Below are positions 1 to 10,830 of a DNA stretch of 64,000 nt, piece by piece. The DNA is from Nephrocerus scutellatus (taxonomy: Eukaryota > Arthropoda > Insecta > Diptera > Pipunculidae): positions 32,827,777 through 32,891,776 of the forward strand of contig OX352761.1 in NCBI GenBank assembly GCA_947095585.1, read 5' to 3'. Below the pieces are notes generated by a model. It was not told where the DNA came from, did no database searches, and was given only the letters and a program-made list of their open reading frames with translations. A program made the translations under genes and the position numbers. The first letter of the stretch is position 1; the number at the start of each line of letters is the position of its first letter.

Positions 1-200
1 TTGAATAGAAAGTTTTGTATCCGAAAATACACAAGTGTGCAAAATTTCAATAAAATCGGTCTTTGGAAAGTAGATTTAAAATTGATCGCAAGATTCCACG
101 ACAAACAGACCGACCGACCGACAAACAGACGTGCCATGGGCAAGCGAATTTAAATATTGAAATTTTTCTTGTAAATTCTCTGATCGGAAATTCGATTTTG
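1..200 (-). repeat. ACACATGTGT-core repeat family, partial copy
   Basis: This partial copy reads ATACACAAGTGTGCAAAATT, then an AATAAAATCGG block, then GATCGCAAGATTCCACGAC, and ends near TTGTAAATTCTCTGATCGG. The same ordered blocks recur at many other places in the window. No credible coding potential is seen. 200-330 resembles the reverse complement of 28850-28920, so it probably belongs to another repeat. Confidence 0.6.
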
Positions 201-639
201 TGGTGAAAACATAGCATCCACAACGCACGGATGGTACGACGTGCACACAACGACGTACGAAGTACCACTCAGATTCTTTCTTTTGAGTTGAGTTAAAAAA
301 AACTGAAATCGAAATACGATGCATTTTTCTATGAGAATTTTGGTTCTAGTACGATTTCAGGCTGAAAACACGAATATGAAGTCCGTTTGACAAAAAAATT
401 TTATCTTAAAGCACCTGGTGAAAAAGTGAAAGACCGTCTACAGACGGTCTTAGTGAGTTAGGTGAAAAATAAAATAAATAAAATATGTGCTGTATAATTC
501 AAGTACAAAGAAGATTTTTCACCCTACTCGTTGAACCAGTTGAAGCTTCGAATAAAATGTAGAAGACTTCTAATGCCAGTATTTGACAAAGAAGTGACAG
601 TATTTTAGAAAACGAGCTGCGTATGTACGGAGAAGTTGA

Positions 640-1165
640 AGAATGGTCTCTTACACCTCGTCAATCCAGCTTCTGCAGAAGTTATTGGACAATACACCAA
701 GACTTGCTTCATGCTTACCCATGAGACTGTGCCTAGTAATGACACCTATTGTGGCATCTATATGCAATCTGTTTAGAGAGGTCAAACAATTGGAGCATTT
801 CGAATCCAGCCTACGCCAGATCTGTTTTGTCTCTACGCAAGTTGCTCCGTTTGATCACCTAAGACATTAAGCTTTAGCATAAGTTTGCATGTAGCGATGT
901 AGTTCCATTTTAGGCGAGATCATCAGCCCAACAGTTCCCCAAAATGTCTCTATACCCCGGCACAGAAGCACAGGTGAATGGTGAACTGCTCCGCCATCTT
1001 ATTAAGAAATTATCGGCAGTCTAGGTCTATAATAGAGTTCGTAGAGATTGATTCAAGGGATTTCAAAGCAACTTGGCTATCGGAAAATGTGAATATTCTT
1101 AAGGGATATAACATTTCTCTTCAGCCAACACTAGTTTGCATCATATCTATCAAATATGCAATTTC
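640..1165 (-). pseudogene. I/R1-like LINE relic (RNase H and 3' region)
   Basis: This stretch is collinear with the minus-strand LINE relic at 42690-43640: both carry a CAGCTTCTGCAGAA block followed by similar GACACCTAT blocks. In the better preserved copy the minus strand encodes an RNase H-like segment and a cysteine/histidine-rich tail. Here the frames are broken by stops and indels, so it is a decayed retrotransposon fragment. The plus-strand reading frames over it are antisense artefacts. Confidence 0.55.
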
Positions 1166-1254
1166 TTCATCACTCATTGATTGATTGATTGATTTCGCTT
1201 TGTAGTGACATTTTCTAATAACAAAAAAAACATAAAACCATATTTTCTATCAAG

Positions 1255-1610
1255 TCAAGTAAAATAAAACAACCCATAAAAATTTTCGTGTTAATTCTCT
1301 AATCGGCAATACATATAGTGCAGTTTGAATAAAATCGGGTAAATTTTTTAAAATTTTTGTTAGAGAGCCCCCCGACCCGGGGCCATTTCACTTCCAAATT
1401 TTTACAAAAAGTCGGAGATAAACATGATCGCGCCCCGGGGTCGGGGGGCACCCACACAAATTTTATAAAGAAAAGTACCCGATTTTCTTCAAATTTTATA
1501 CGCATGTGTATCTCCATTGGGCAACACTTCTTATAAAAATTTAGAAGTGATCAGGCCCCGGGGTCAGGGGGCACCCACACAAATTTTATATAAAACAAGC
1601 CCGACAGACA
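1255..1610. repeat. ACACATGTGT-core repeat family, composite copy
   Basis: It begins with AACAACCCATAAAAATTTTC and TTAATTCTCTAATCGG, the right end of the family in reverse. It continues into GC-rich blocks (GACCCGGGGCC, CCCCGGGGTCGGGGGGC) and a forward-oriented CGCATGTGTATCTCC core. The orientation change inside suggests two abutting or rearranged copies. Confidence 0.6.
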
Positions 1611-2053
1611 TTGTCCTGTCCCACTTTCAATAAATTTGTTTGTGATCGTTTTGTGAACTTGTGAAAAGCTATTTGTTTTGCGATATCGCGTCACAGTGTT
1701 AGTCACATTAGTATTAGCAGAAATACCCGGCGTTTCCCGGCTGTCCCATCCCACTGACTGATTTTCGGAAAAAAACGATACCAGCGCCATCTGCTGGGCT
1801 GATTTGTGAATCTAAACCATCCAGGGCGTCACCCAAGCGCATACAAAAAAATCATTCAAATCGGTCCAGCCGTTAAGGAGGAGTTCAGTGACAACACACG
1901 TACAGTATAATTATATATTTAAAGAAGAAGATAAAGAAGAAGAGAAGATAGTATCTGATTTTCTTCAAATTTTATACACACATGTTTAATCCTATGGACA
2001 ACGCTTTTTGTAAAAATTTTGAAGTGGCCCCAAGGCCGAGGGGCTTCCATATA

Positions 2054-3175
2054 CCGGGTGACTGCCACGAAGTGATACCAACTTCAGACTATCATTGCTG
2101 TCAAACCAGTGATGACAGAGCACTCAAATTTACACTTATGACAGTTCATTCCATTGTTTACAAGCGTACAAAAGCATTTTAGTGGGAAATATTCAGAAAG
2201 AGTTATCCGAAATGGAATTCAAGCGTAATAGTGTGATTGCCATAAATCGTTATAACGATACTGGCAGCATTGCAAAACACCATGGTGGTGGACCGAAACG
2301 CACTGCAACATCGCCGGATATCATTCGGAAGGTGAAGGGCAAATTGGCTCGTGAGGCGAACATTTCGCTCGAACGGATGCAGCACATATTGAAAGATCAT
2401 CTTGGACTAAGACCTTGAAAATCCAAATTCAAAAAAACGCACCGATGCTCAAAAAAAGTTAGAGAGGAAAGAGCAAAGGAGTTGTTACGCTTGCACGAAA
2501 GTGGCGATTTGCCGAATTTGGTTTTCTCCGATGAGTCACCGTTCGTTATTGAGCAATATGTGAACACGCAAAACGACCGGATTTACTTGCCCGGCCGTTC
2601 TACTGAAAATTTGGACCAACGGATTACCACTCGGCCGTAACGGCCGAAAGCCGTTCACCGCTCCTGTTTTTGGACCATGACATCAAGATAAATTCTCAAA
2701 TGTATCGGGATCATGTGTTGGAGGGAGCGTTGAAGCCTTGGGCACAAAAACATTTTGGCCACAGAGCCTGGACATTTCAACAGGACTCGGCGCCGAGTCA
2801 TAAAGCTCGCGTCAATCAAGATTGGCTGAGAAACAACGTTCCGCGGTTCATTTCCACTGCCCAATCGCCACCAAATTCACCGGATGCAAATCCGCTAGAT
2901 TTCTCGGCAAGGCAAAAAAATACCAAAGTGTAGATCATCTCACGCAAGCGCTTCGCCGGGAATGGGCCAAAATTCCGCAGAGCCACTTTCGTGCTGCATG
3001 CAATAGCTTTCTCGGTCGTTTGAATGCCATAATCGCGGCTAAGGGTGGCCAAATCGAAAACTGCTAATGCATTTAAATATTTGTGAACATTTTTTACTTT
3101 GATTCAATAAAATTCATCAAAAAATAAAAATTCTGTGGCGTTTTGTTTTGGTAACACTTCGTGTCAATCACCCTG
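2054..3175 (+). mobile_element. mariner-family DNA transposon, D37D type, inactive
   Basis: Terminal inverted repeats of about 30 bp are visible: the left begins CCGGGTGACTGCCACGAAGTG, the right (reverse complement) CAGGGTGATTGACACGAAGTG. TA dinucleotides flank at 2052-2053 and 3176-3177, as known for the Tc1/mariner superfamily. The length, about 1.1 kb, fits an otherwise full-size single-gene element. Confidence 0.85.
2182..3067 (+). pseudogene. mariner transposase pseudogene (D37D)
   Basis: Broken transposase of a cut-and-paste transposon. The first open part (2182-2418) carries the helix-turn-helix region with GGGPKRTATSPDIIRKVKGK. A stop at 2416-2418 is followed by FSDESPFVIEQ (first catalytic Asp) near 2525, then frame changes, QQDSAPSHKA (second Asp) near 2785 and SPDANPLDFS (third Asp) near 2885. 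I count 37 residues between the second and third Asp, which points to a D37D (maT-like) group. The C-terminal part to 3067 is in yet another frame. Several stops and frameshifts mean it cannot make full transposase. Confidence 0.85.
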
Positions 3176-3669
3176 TATATTTTTAAAAATTAGCCCGCTT
3201 TTCTTTAAATTTTATAAGCATGTGTATCTCCGATGGAAACACTTTTTGTAAAAATTTTGGAGTATCTAATCAGGATCAGGATGCACTTTGTGTATCAATT
3301 AGAGAATTTTAATTTTTATAGGTTGTTTTATTTATATTTTAATTTGCACCAAAATCACAAATAATTTTCGCGTCTGTTTTCACAAAAGTCTTGACAAAAA
3401 TGACTATATCTCTCAAAGTATTACAATGAGTGCGTTCAAACCGGGACCGTTCGATAGGTAAATTGAACCGACAAAATCGTCTTTGGCAGTTAGAGGTCAA
3501 AAAATTCTTAGTTTGAATAGAATTGGATTGGAGTGATGACATTCTGTAGACGGTCTTAGTGATTAAAGGGTTAAGCTATAAAGCAGTGTGAGTCCGTAAC
3601 CAGTTCTTCATATCAACACCTTCTGCTTAAGAAAATCCCTAATGTTTATGGGTTGGTAGTCAACAAAAG

Positions 3670-4520
3670 AGCAAAATCTATATAACATTTTTCTGTTTCC
3701 CACTACCGCATCTTACTGCTTATTTTTTGTACACTGTATTCCTTCAAAACCTTCTCTATAGAAAGCCCAACTGTATGAATAATAATGCACTGAACAATCC
3801 CAAATGCGTCTCTGTTTGTGTGATGTGAATGCAGTGTACAAACAATAAGCAGTCGCAAAGGGCGAGAAACGTAAGATGTGGTAGTGGGAAACAGAAAAAT
3901 TTTATATAGTATTTTTTACAAAATTTGCTCTTTAATTGATTACCAATACATAAACATTTGGGATTTTTTAAGCATGTATCTGTGTATCCGCGGAACAGTT
4001 GGGCTTTCTATAGAGAAGGTTTTGATTCACATCCCACAAACACAGTTTGGGATAGTTCAGTGCATTAGTATGCATACAGTTGGGCTTTCTACAAAACCTT
4101 CTCTATAGAAAGCCCAACTCTACGCATACTAATGCTGTAAACCCATCCCAAACGCATCTGTGTTTGTGGGATGTGAATTCAGTGTACAAAAAATAAGTAG
4201 TCGCAAGAGCGAGAAACATAAGATGTGGTAGTGGGAAACAGAAAAATTTTATATGGATTTTGCTCTTTGGTTGATTACTAATACAAATACGTTTGGGATA
4301 AATCTAAGCATGCATGTACGATCGGAACAGTTGGGCTTTCTATAGAGAAGGTTTTGTCACAAATGCATATCGCGTTCTTTTACAGCATTAGTATGCATAC
4401 AGTTGGGCTTTCTATAGAGAAGGTTTTGTCGCAAATACATAAAAATATTTTGCGTTCTTTTACAGCATTAGTATGCTTACAGTTGGGGTTTCTATAGAGA
4501 AGGTTTTATACTGGTTTTAC
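3670..4520. repeat. foldback/MITE cluster with TTGGGCTTTCTATAGAGAAGG motif
   Basis: The motif TTGGGCTTTCTATAGAGAAGG occurs near 3999, 4330, 4402 and (one mismatch) 4482, and its reverse complement near 3748 and 4098. 4079-4122 is a near-palindrome of the two. A second pair, TTTCTGTTTCCCACTAC near 3690 and GTAGTGGGAAACAGAAA near 3882 and 4230, forms larger inverted arms. This looks like nested or tandem copies of a short foldback element. No coding region is supported. Confidence 0.7.
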
Positions 4521-4534
4521 CTGGTCGTAATATT

Positions 4535-4673
4535 AGCTTTATTTTATTTGCCGAGGAATAAGGAATAACAACAACAATTGCACTATCTTATTCCTTCTTT
4601 GAAATAAGAAAACCTGCTTTTGTGCTGGTTTTCAAATTCTAATTCCTTATTCCTCGGCAAATAAAATACGCCT
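4535..4673. mobile_element. 139-bp MITE with long perfect inverted repeats (copy 1)
   Basis: 4541-4566 and 4642-4667 are perfect 26-bp inverted repeats (ATTTTATTTGCCGAGGAATA at the start). With the less perfect outer bases AGCTTT and ACGCCT the element is 139 bp. A 3-bp ATT on both sides fits a target duplication. A related copy lies at 27200-27334. Too short to code for protein, so it would be mobilised by an element elsewhere. Confidence 0.7.
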
Positions 4674-4744
4674 ATTGTACAAAACACAAATTAAGAATGC
4701 ACACATCTGAGTGTACAACACATTTCAATTGCTGCACCATTCAG

Positions 4745-6640
4745 ATTTGTATAAAAATATTTGTTCTACTTCTGTTCTGTTGTGGAACATTTTTGATGTA
4801 TCCGCTACGTAGACATTGAATGCAGGTTATGCACTCGAATATGTCCTTGCACATGTTTGGCCACACGAAATAATTGGAGATTTGATGTTTTGTCGCTCGT
4901 CCACTGGGATAATAAAGACAATGCACATTATTAAAGATATTTCTGCGTAGAGTTCTTGGCACATATGGACGGATCTCGGTGCCGTTGTGTCGTTGATATG
5001 CAGTCCTCGAAGTTAAAGTGAAAACTTTTTTGGAGTTATCAGAAGAAGCTTCAGCTCGTCATCATTTCTCGGCATCTGTACTAAATCTGCAGTGCTGACT
5101 ATGGCAGACATGATGAAAGTTTCAATACGCGACTCGGTCACTACGTTCTCCACTCCCGAAACAAACTTGATCTTTGTTTAGAAGCGGCCAATTTCCTCTA
5201 GCTAACGTGGGATGCCTGATAATCGGATTTCTGTCGAATGCGTGCACCAGCGGCTTGTGATCGGTAAGAATAATGACTTCCCGTCCTTCGATCAGATATC
5301 GGAAATGTTTGACTATGCTGTAAATAGCTAAGAGGTCCCGATCGTACACCTTGTATCTGCCTTCTCTCGGACATAGCTTTTTAGAGAAGAAGACAAGTGG
5401 TTGAAGTTGATAACCGATGCGGTGGTCAAGGGCAGCTCCAATTGTCGCATCGTAGTACTACAGGTACACTTAGAAGTAGATGGGCTAGCTGAACTGCGTG
5501 CCTCAACTCTTCGAATTCGAAAGAATTCGAATGCTCCGTCTGCTGCAGGTGTCCACAATACTTTTTGTTTATCGCTTTGCTCCAATTGTTCCGTTGACTA
5601 GAGGACCTTGAGTTGTTGAAGCGCAGGATACACAGCTTCGATAGAAACTCCACGAATCTAGAATTTTTCTAAGTTAGTCCATTGTCAACGGTTTTGGATA
5701 GTTGATTAATACTTCGATTCGATCCGTGGTAGGTTTGATACCACACTTGTTCACTATGTATCCTAAGTATCTCACCTCAGGGTGTCCGAAAAAGAACTTG
5801 GATACATTGACAATACTGCTGAGATTATCGAAGATAATTCGCGAATGTTGTCGATGCGTTTCTTCACAGGCTGACACAATGATAATATCGTCTATAAAAC
5901 AGAAGCAAAACGCAAGTCCTCTTAGTACTGCATCCATAAATCGTTGCATAGTTTGAGCAGTGTTGCACTCAAGGAGACCGAAAAGTGTTATGACGGCCGT
6001 CTTTGGTCGATTTTATGGTGCGAGAGGTTTTGGATGGTATAATAGTTTCAGATTCAACTTCAGAGCAAGTTGCTGACTGAAATACCGAAGATACCTGCCC
6101 GGAACAGTGATTCGGTTGAAGCGACGGTAGTCACCACACGGCCTCCAGCCTCCGTTGTTCTTTTTCACCACATGAAGAGGAGATGCCTATTCACCTTTGC
6201 CAGCAAGTCGACGAGCTCTCACAGGAATACAGGTCGAGTGTTATGTTCATAAAATCCTTGATGATATCAGCTAAACGGTTTGTTTCGTCGATTCTTCGCA
6301 ATGTTGACTGTGAACTGCTGATTTACCTCGTTACCTCGAACAGATAGGTCGGTAATGTTGTCGCTGAGCATCTTGTGACTTAATCAAATGGTCAGATTAG
6401 AATGATAATAAAGTCGGCTCCGATGATAGTTTGCTTGACATCAGCTATAGTAAAAGACCAATGAAATTCCCGAGCAAGTCCCAGATTGAGTACCATAGTC
6501 TTAATACCATAAGTGAAAATAGTAGCACCGTTGGCAGCGTTAATTGAGATGAGACGTATTCTCCGGAAGCCGTTAAAAAAGAGTATGCGCATTATTGATG
6601 GGTCACATCGTCAATCAGCAAGATGTCTCATGTGTGCGAG
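4745..6640 (-). pseudogene. Ty3/Gypsy retrotransposon pol relic
   Basis: Reading leftwards on the minus strand: a protease-like start near 6590; a reverse-transcriptase part (5949-5674) with FIDDIIIVS and the following EVRYLGYIV motif; an RNase H part (5349-5122) with ILTDHKPLVHAF; and an integrase zinc-binding part (4962-4741) with GRATKHQISNYFVWPNMCKD and two CxxC-like pairs. Frames shift repeatedly and the integrase core is missing, so this is a dead, truncated element. It continues at 11069-11250, on the far side of the Copia insertion. 4674-4745 between the MITE and the relic is unassigned. Confidence 0.8.
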
Positions 6641-6644
6641 TTGG

Positions 6645-6877
6645 TGTTGGATAACGTAGTTTAAATTCAATTTAATTAGTATTATTGTTAATAGATGGCG
6701 ACAATAGTGAAAAGTTAAAGCTAAAAGTAGTTCGACTTTTCAGTATGTTATGTTTTTGTTTCACTTCCTCCTTGTTCATATTGCAAACATCACGCATTAT
6801 ACAATTATAATAAAAGTTATTTTGTTTAATCGGTAATATATATTAATCATCGGTCTTTTTATTTATATAATCTAACA
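6645..6877 (+). repeat. Copia 5' LTR
   Basis: It begins TGTTGGATAACG and ends ATATAATCTAACA, the TG...CA boundaries normal for LTRs. It should contain the promoter, but I cannot assign a TATA box with confidence. Its sequence matches 10831-11063 base for base as far as I can compare. Confidence 0.95.
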
Positions 6878-6895
6878 GGTTATGGGCCCAGTTGA
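6878..6895 (+). other. Copia primer-binding site
   Basis: GGTTATGGGCCCAGTTGA follows the 5' LTR directly. Drosophila copia uses an internal half of initiator-methionine tRNA as primer, and this matches the site I recall for that arrangement rather than a tRNA 3' end. Confidence 0.75.
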
Positions 6896-6964
6896 CCCAA
6901 GCAAAGAAAATTTTTAAATATATAATTTGTTAATTGTGTCTACTGCGGTGTAAAGGAAAATAAA

Positions 6965-9900
6965 ATGTCTACCGAAATAAAATATCATTTCGATAAATTA
7001 AACAACGATAACTATTTCAATTGGAAATTACGAATGCAATTGTTAATGCAAAAAGAAAATTCGTGGACGGCGATTATATCTGATGCTCCAGAACCAATAA
7101 CACCTGAATGGACAAAGGCAAACACGAATGCAGTTTCGAGTATTGGATTAAATATCGAGGACAGTCAATTTGTGCATATAAGAGACCATTTAACATCTGC
7201 TAAATCGATGTGGAACGCATTAATGGAATATCACGAAAAAAGTGCAGGTAGTAATAGCGTTCAATTAATTAAAGAAATTTGCACACGTAAACTCGATGAA
7301 GGTGGCAACATGGAGAAGCATATTCATTGGCTGACAGATATGTTTCAAAGGATAGATGCACTCGGTGAAGAGAAATTGTCTGAAAAATGGCAGATCGGTC
7401 TATTGTTTGGACAACTACCATGCAGCTATGATACTGTGGTTACAGCGCTACAAACACAAAAAGCAAGCGAGTTAAATTTAAAAATTGTGCAAGCGAAATT
7501 GATTGAAGAGTATAAACACAAATTGGATCGTGACAATCAATCTGGTGGCGCATGTGGTAATGTTCTGAAAGTCGATTCAGGCATCTTGGAATGTTTCTTT
7601 TGCAAAAAGAAAGGCCATATTAAAAGTGAATGCAGAAAATATGAAAAGTGGTCCAAAAAGAAGTTACATAAGAAGAATTCAACAGAGATGCATAAAGCGA
7701 ATACAATTGACAATTCAGACAATAATCAATTGTTTATAGTGACACATAAGGAAAATGGCTCATCAAGTAACTGGATTATTGATTCAGGAGCTACGTGTCA
7801 TATTAGCAATAACAAAGGAGATTTTGTTGATTTTATCTCAAATTATAATGAAAGCATTCGTGTTGCCGATAATAAAGAATACTGGTCGATAGGTAAAGGT
7901 ACAGTAAATGTCCAATTCTGCGATCATAGAAATAAACCAATGTCAGCCATAATAAAAGATGTTTTATACGTTCCGGAAATTTCGTCTAACATTTTGTCAG
8001 TGAAACAATTGGCAAGAAAAGGTATAAATGTTGAATTTACCAAAAACGAAGTATTCATCAAGAGGAATAATAAAATCAATAATATTGGCGAGGTTTTTGG
8101 TAATCAATACCGTCTGAGGCAAATGCATAAGGTCGATATGGTAAACGGTGAGCGTACTCTATGTGCACATCAGTGGCATCGAATTCTCGGACATAGAGAT
8201 ATAAATATCATAAAGCATTTGGACAATCAGAATTTAGTGAGCGGTATGAAGGTCAGAAAATGCAATTGCAGCGATATTTGTGAATCCTGTCTAAAAGGGA
8301 AAATGTCGAGAACGCCATTTCCGAAAGTTTCAATGACGTCAACCAAGGCACCGATGGATCTGGTACACACAGACTTATGTGGTCCGATGCAGACTGCATC
8401 ACACAATGGTAATCGTTACATCCTTACATTCATTGACGATTTTTCACGTTATACGAAGATTTATTTACTAAAGCATAAATCTGAATGTGTTGATAAGTTA
8501 AAGGAATATGTAGCATTATCAAAGACAAAGTTTTCGCAATATCCAAAGATCATCAGATCTGATAGAGGTACAGAGTATACCGATAAACGAGTCGTTGGCT
8601 ATCTTAAAGGTATCGGAACAAGCATTCAATATACAGCTACATATTCGCCACAGCAAAACGGCGTTGCGGAACGCAAAAATAGAAGCTTGATTGAAATGGC
8701 ACGTTCCATGTTAGCCAATGCAAATTTAGATCATATTTTTTGGGCCGAAGCAGTTATGACGGCAACATTTCTCCAAAATCGATTGCCATCTAAGTCGATT
8801 CCAAAAACACCATATGAGTTGTGGTGCGGCAATATGCCAAATTTGCAAAATTTATATATATTTGGACAGAAATGCTATGTACATGTACCAAAAGAGAAAA
8901 GGAGCAAATTGGATTCAAAAGCAGTGGAAGCAATTTTTATGGGTTACGATTTGGAATCTAAAGCATATAGATGTTATGATCGTTCTGCACGAAAATTATT
9001 AATAAGTCGTGACGTGCGTTTTGCCGACGATCCAATCGAATCGAATCCCAATGAAATCAAATCAAATTATGCAAATAAAGAAAACGATGATAACCATAAT
9101 TCGGACAATAAAGAAAATGAACCAGATGACCAACAAAATAATGAATCAGAAGCGGATGAAAGCAACAACGAAAATTATTTAAATATTCGTAGATCATCAA
9201 GAGTCAACAAAGGTGTTCCACCGAAGCGGTTAATCGAAAATATAAATAAAGTTAATTTAATTGTTTCTGAGCCAAAAACAATTAACGATGTCTTAAATTC
9301 TGACCATAAAGATGAATGGCTACAAGCGATGAACGACGAAATGAATGCACACAAAGTAAATGGCACCTGGGAAATTGTTAAATTACCAGCTGATCGAAAA
9401 ACAGTCGGATGTAGATGGGTTTTTAAACTAAAATCGAATGCGGATGACAGCGTTGTGCGATACAAAGCTCGATTGGTTGCTCAAGGATTTTCGCAGCGAT
9501 TTGGTGTTGACTACGACGAAGTATTTGCACCAGTGGCACGACAAACCACATTCCGTTTGTTATTGACGATTGCTAGTAGAGAGAAGTTATTGGTACATCA
9601 CCTAGATGCAAAAACCGCATTCTTAAATAGTGAGCTCAAAGAAGAAATCTATATGAATCAGCCGCCGGGTTTTGAAGTCGAAAACAAAAATTTAGTATGT
9701 CATTTAAGGAGGAGCCTATACGGATTAAAACAATCAGCAAGAGTATGGAACTTGGCGCTCAATAAAGTTATGGTCGAAGCTGGTTTCGTGCAAAGTGACG
9801 AAGATCCATGTCTATTCACCAGACATAATAAAAATGGCAGTTGTTATATAATTATATACGTTGATGACATAATAGTAGCCAGTAAGCAAATCAACGAAAT

Positions 9901-10795
9901 CAAAGAAGTCCAAAATAATCTCAATAAAAGTTTCCAAATTGACAGTTTAGGACAAATCAAATGTTACGTTGGAATTGAAGTGGAAATTATTGATAATATC
10001 TATCAAATAAGTCAAACATCTTACATAAATCAAATTATCAAACGATTTGGATTGGAAAATTCGAAATGTTCTAAAATGCCATTGAAGGTCGAATATCAAA
10101 AGGGTCCATCATCTCAATTATTGTTAAATAATATTGAATATCAAAGACTTATGGGATGTCTTTTGTTTGTATCAATTAATACACGTCCTGATATAGCAGC
10201 AAGTGTCGCAATATTAGCTCAAAAAACAATTAATCCAACTCAAGAAGATTGGGATGAATTAAAGCGAGTGGTAAAATATTTGAAAGGCACCATAAAATTG
10301 AAGCTGATTTTAAATGGTAGTGACAATGTAAAACTGATTGGATACGCAGATGCCAATTGGGCCGAAGATCGATCAGATAGAAAATCTAACAGTGGTTACA
10401 TTTTTATGTTTTTTGGATCAGTTATCAGTTGGAGTTGCAAAAAGCAAACTTGTGTAGCTCTATCTTCAACCGAAGCAGAGTTTATAGCTTTAACAGAGGC
10501 TTGCCGTGAGGTAATTTGGTTACGTGCTCTTATGCGTAATTTTAAAATAGATGTCGTCGATCCAACTGTGATGTATGAAGATAACCAAAGCTGCTTAGCA
10601 CTAATTTTTCGGGAAGGTTTCACCAACCGGTCGAAACATATTGACGTACAATGTAATTTCACTAAAGATTGCATAAAAAAGAGGATCGTTGAATGTCAAT
10701 ATTGTCCAACGGAAGAAATGATTGCGGACATGTGTACAAAGCCATTATCTGGAACCAAACTGGCTTATTTTCGCAATTTGTGTGGACTAAAATAA
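6965..10795 (+). CDS. Copia Gag-Pol polyprotein (1276 aa)
   Basis: Single uninterrupted frame for the retrotransposon polyprotein that is cleaved into capsid/nucleocapsid, protease, integrase, reverse transcriptase and RNase H. Visible in order: Gag; a CCHC knuckle, CFFCKKKGHIKSEC, near residue 210; protease WIIDSGATCH near 270; integrase HHCC zinc site near 405-445; integrase core with HTDLCGP (~467), RSDRGTEY (~530) and QQNGVAERKN (Glu ~566); reverse transcriptase with LDAKTAFLNSEL and YVDDIIVAS (~965); RNase H with LSSTEAEFIALTEA (~1163) and EDNQSCLAL. All catalytic signatures I look for are present. Protease before integrase before RT is the Copia order. The ATG at 6965 lies 87 bp after the LTR. 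The AT-rich codon use resembles the surrounding DNA. Confidence 0.97.
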   Translation: MSTEIKYHFDKLNNDNYFNWKLRMQLLMQKENSWTAIISDAPEPITPEWTKANTNAVSSIGLNIEDSQFVHIRDHLTSAKSMWNALMEYHEKSAGSNSVQLIKEICTRKLDEGGNMEKHIHWLTDMFQRIDALGEEKLSEKWQIGLLFGQLPCSYDTVVTALQTQKASELNLKIVQAKLIEEYKHKLDRDNQSGGACGNVLKVDSGILECFFCKKKGHIKSECRKYEKWSKKKLHKKNSTEMHKANTIDNSDNNQLFIVTHKENGSSSNWIIDSGATCHISNNKGDFVDFISNYNESIRVADNKEYWSIGKGTVNVQFCDHRNKPMSAIIKDVLYVPEISSNILSVKQLARKGINVEFTKNEVFIKRNNKINNIGEVFGNQYRLRQMHKVDMVNGERTLCAHQWHRILGHRDINIIKHLDNQNLVSGMKVRKCNCSDICESCLKGKMSRTPFPKVSMTSTKAPMDLVHTDLCGPMQTASHNGNRYILTFIDDFSRYTKIYLLKHKSECVDKLKEYVALSKTKFSQYPKIIRSDRGTEYTDKRVVGYLKGIGTSIQYTATYSPQQNGVAERKNRSLIEMARSMLANANLDHIFWAEAVMTATFLQNRLPSKSIPKTPYELWCGNMPNLQNLYIFGQKCYVHVPKEKRSKLDSKAVEAIFMGYDLESKAYRCYDRSARKLLISRDVRFADDPIESNPNEIKSNYANKENDDNHNSDNKENEPDDQQNNESEADESNNENYLNIRRSSRVNKGVPPKRLIENINKVNLIVSEPKTINDVLNSDHKDEWLQAMNDEMNAHKVNGTWEIVKLPADRKTVGCRWVFKLKSNADDSVVRYKARLVAQGFSQRFGVDYDEVFAPVARQTTFRLLLTIASREKLLVHHLDAKTAFLNSELKEEIYMNQPPGFEVENKNLVCHLRRSLYGLKQSARVWNLALNKVMVEAGFVQSDEDPCLFTRHNKNGSCYIIIYVDDIIVASKQINEIKEVQNNLNKSFQIDSLGQIKCYVGIEVEIIDNIYQISQTSYINQIIKRFGLENSKCSKMPLKVEYQKGPSSQLLLNNIEYQRLMGCLLFVSINTRPDIAASVAILAQKTINPTQEDWDELKRVVKYLKGTIKLKLILNGSDNVKLIGYADANWAEDRSDRKSNSGYIFMFFGSVISWSCKKQTCVALSSTEAEFIALTEACREVIWLRALMRNFKIDVVDPTVMYEDNQSCLALIFREGFTNRSKHIDVQCNFTKDCIKKRIVECQYCPTEEMIADMCTKPLSGTKLAYFRNLCGLK

Positions 10796-10820
10796 ATCAA
10801 AACATTAATGTAATTAAATT

Positions 10821-10830
10821 TGAGGAGGAA
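10821..10830 (+). other. Copia polypurine tract
   Basis: TGAGGAGGAA lies immediately before the 3' LTR, the expected place for plus-strand DNA priming. Confidence 0.7.

Larger units (their letters stand above)
1930..3330 (+). repeat. ACACATGTGT-core repeat copy split by a mariner
   Basis: The family sequence runs to GGGGCTTCCATA at 2053 and resumes at 3176 with TATTTTTAAAAATTAGCCCG, the expected continuation. The interruption is the mariner at 2054-3175. The right part carries the core (GCATGTGTATCTCCGATGG), a GTATCAATTAGAGAATTT terminus and a TTTATAGGTTG tail. 3340-3560 holds unassigned AT-rich sequence, and 3560-3670 shows nothing I can name. Confidence 0.6.
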
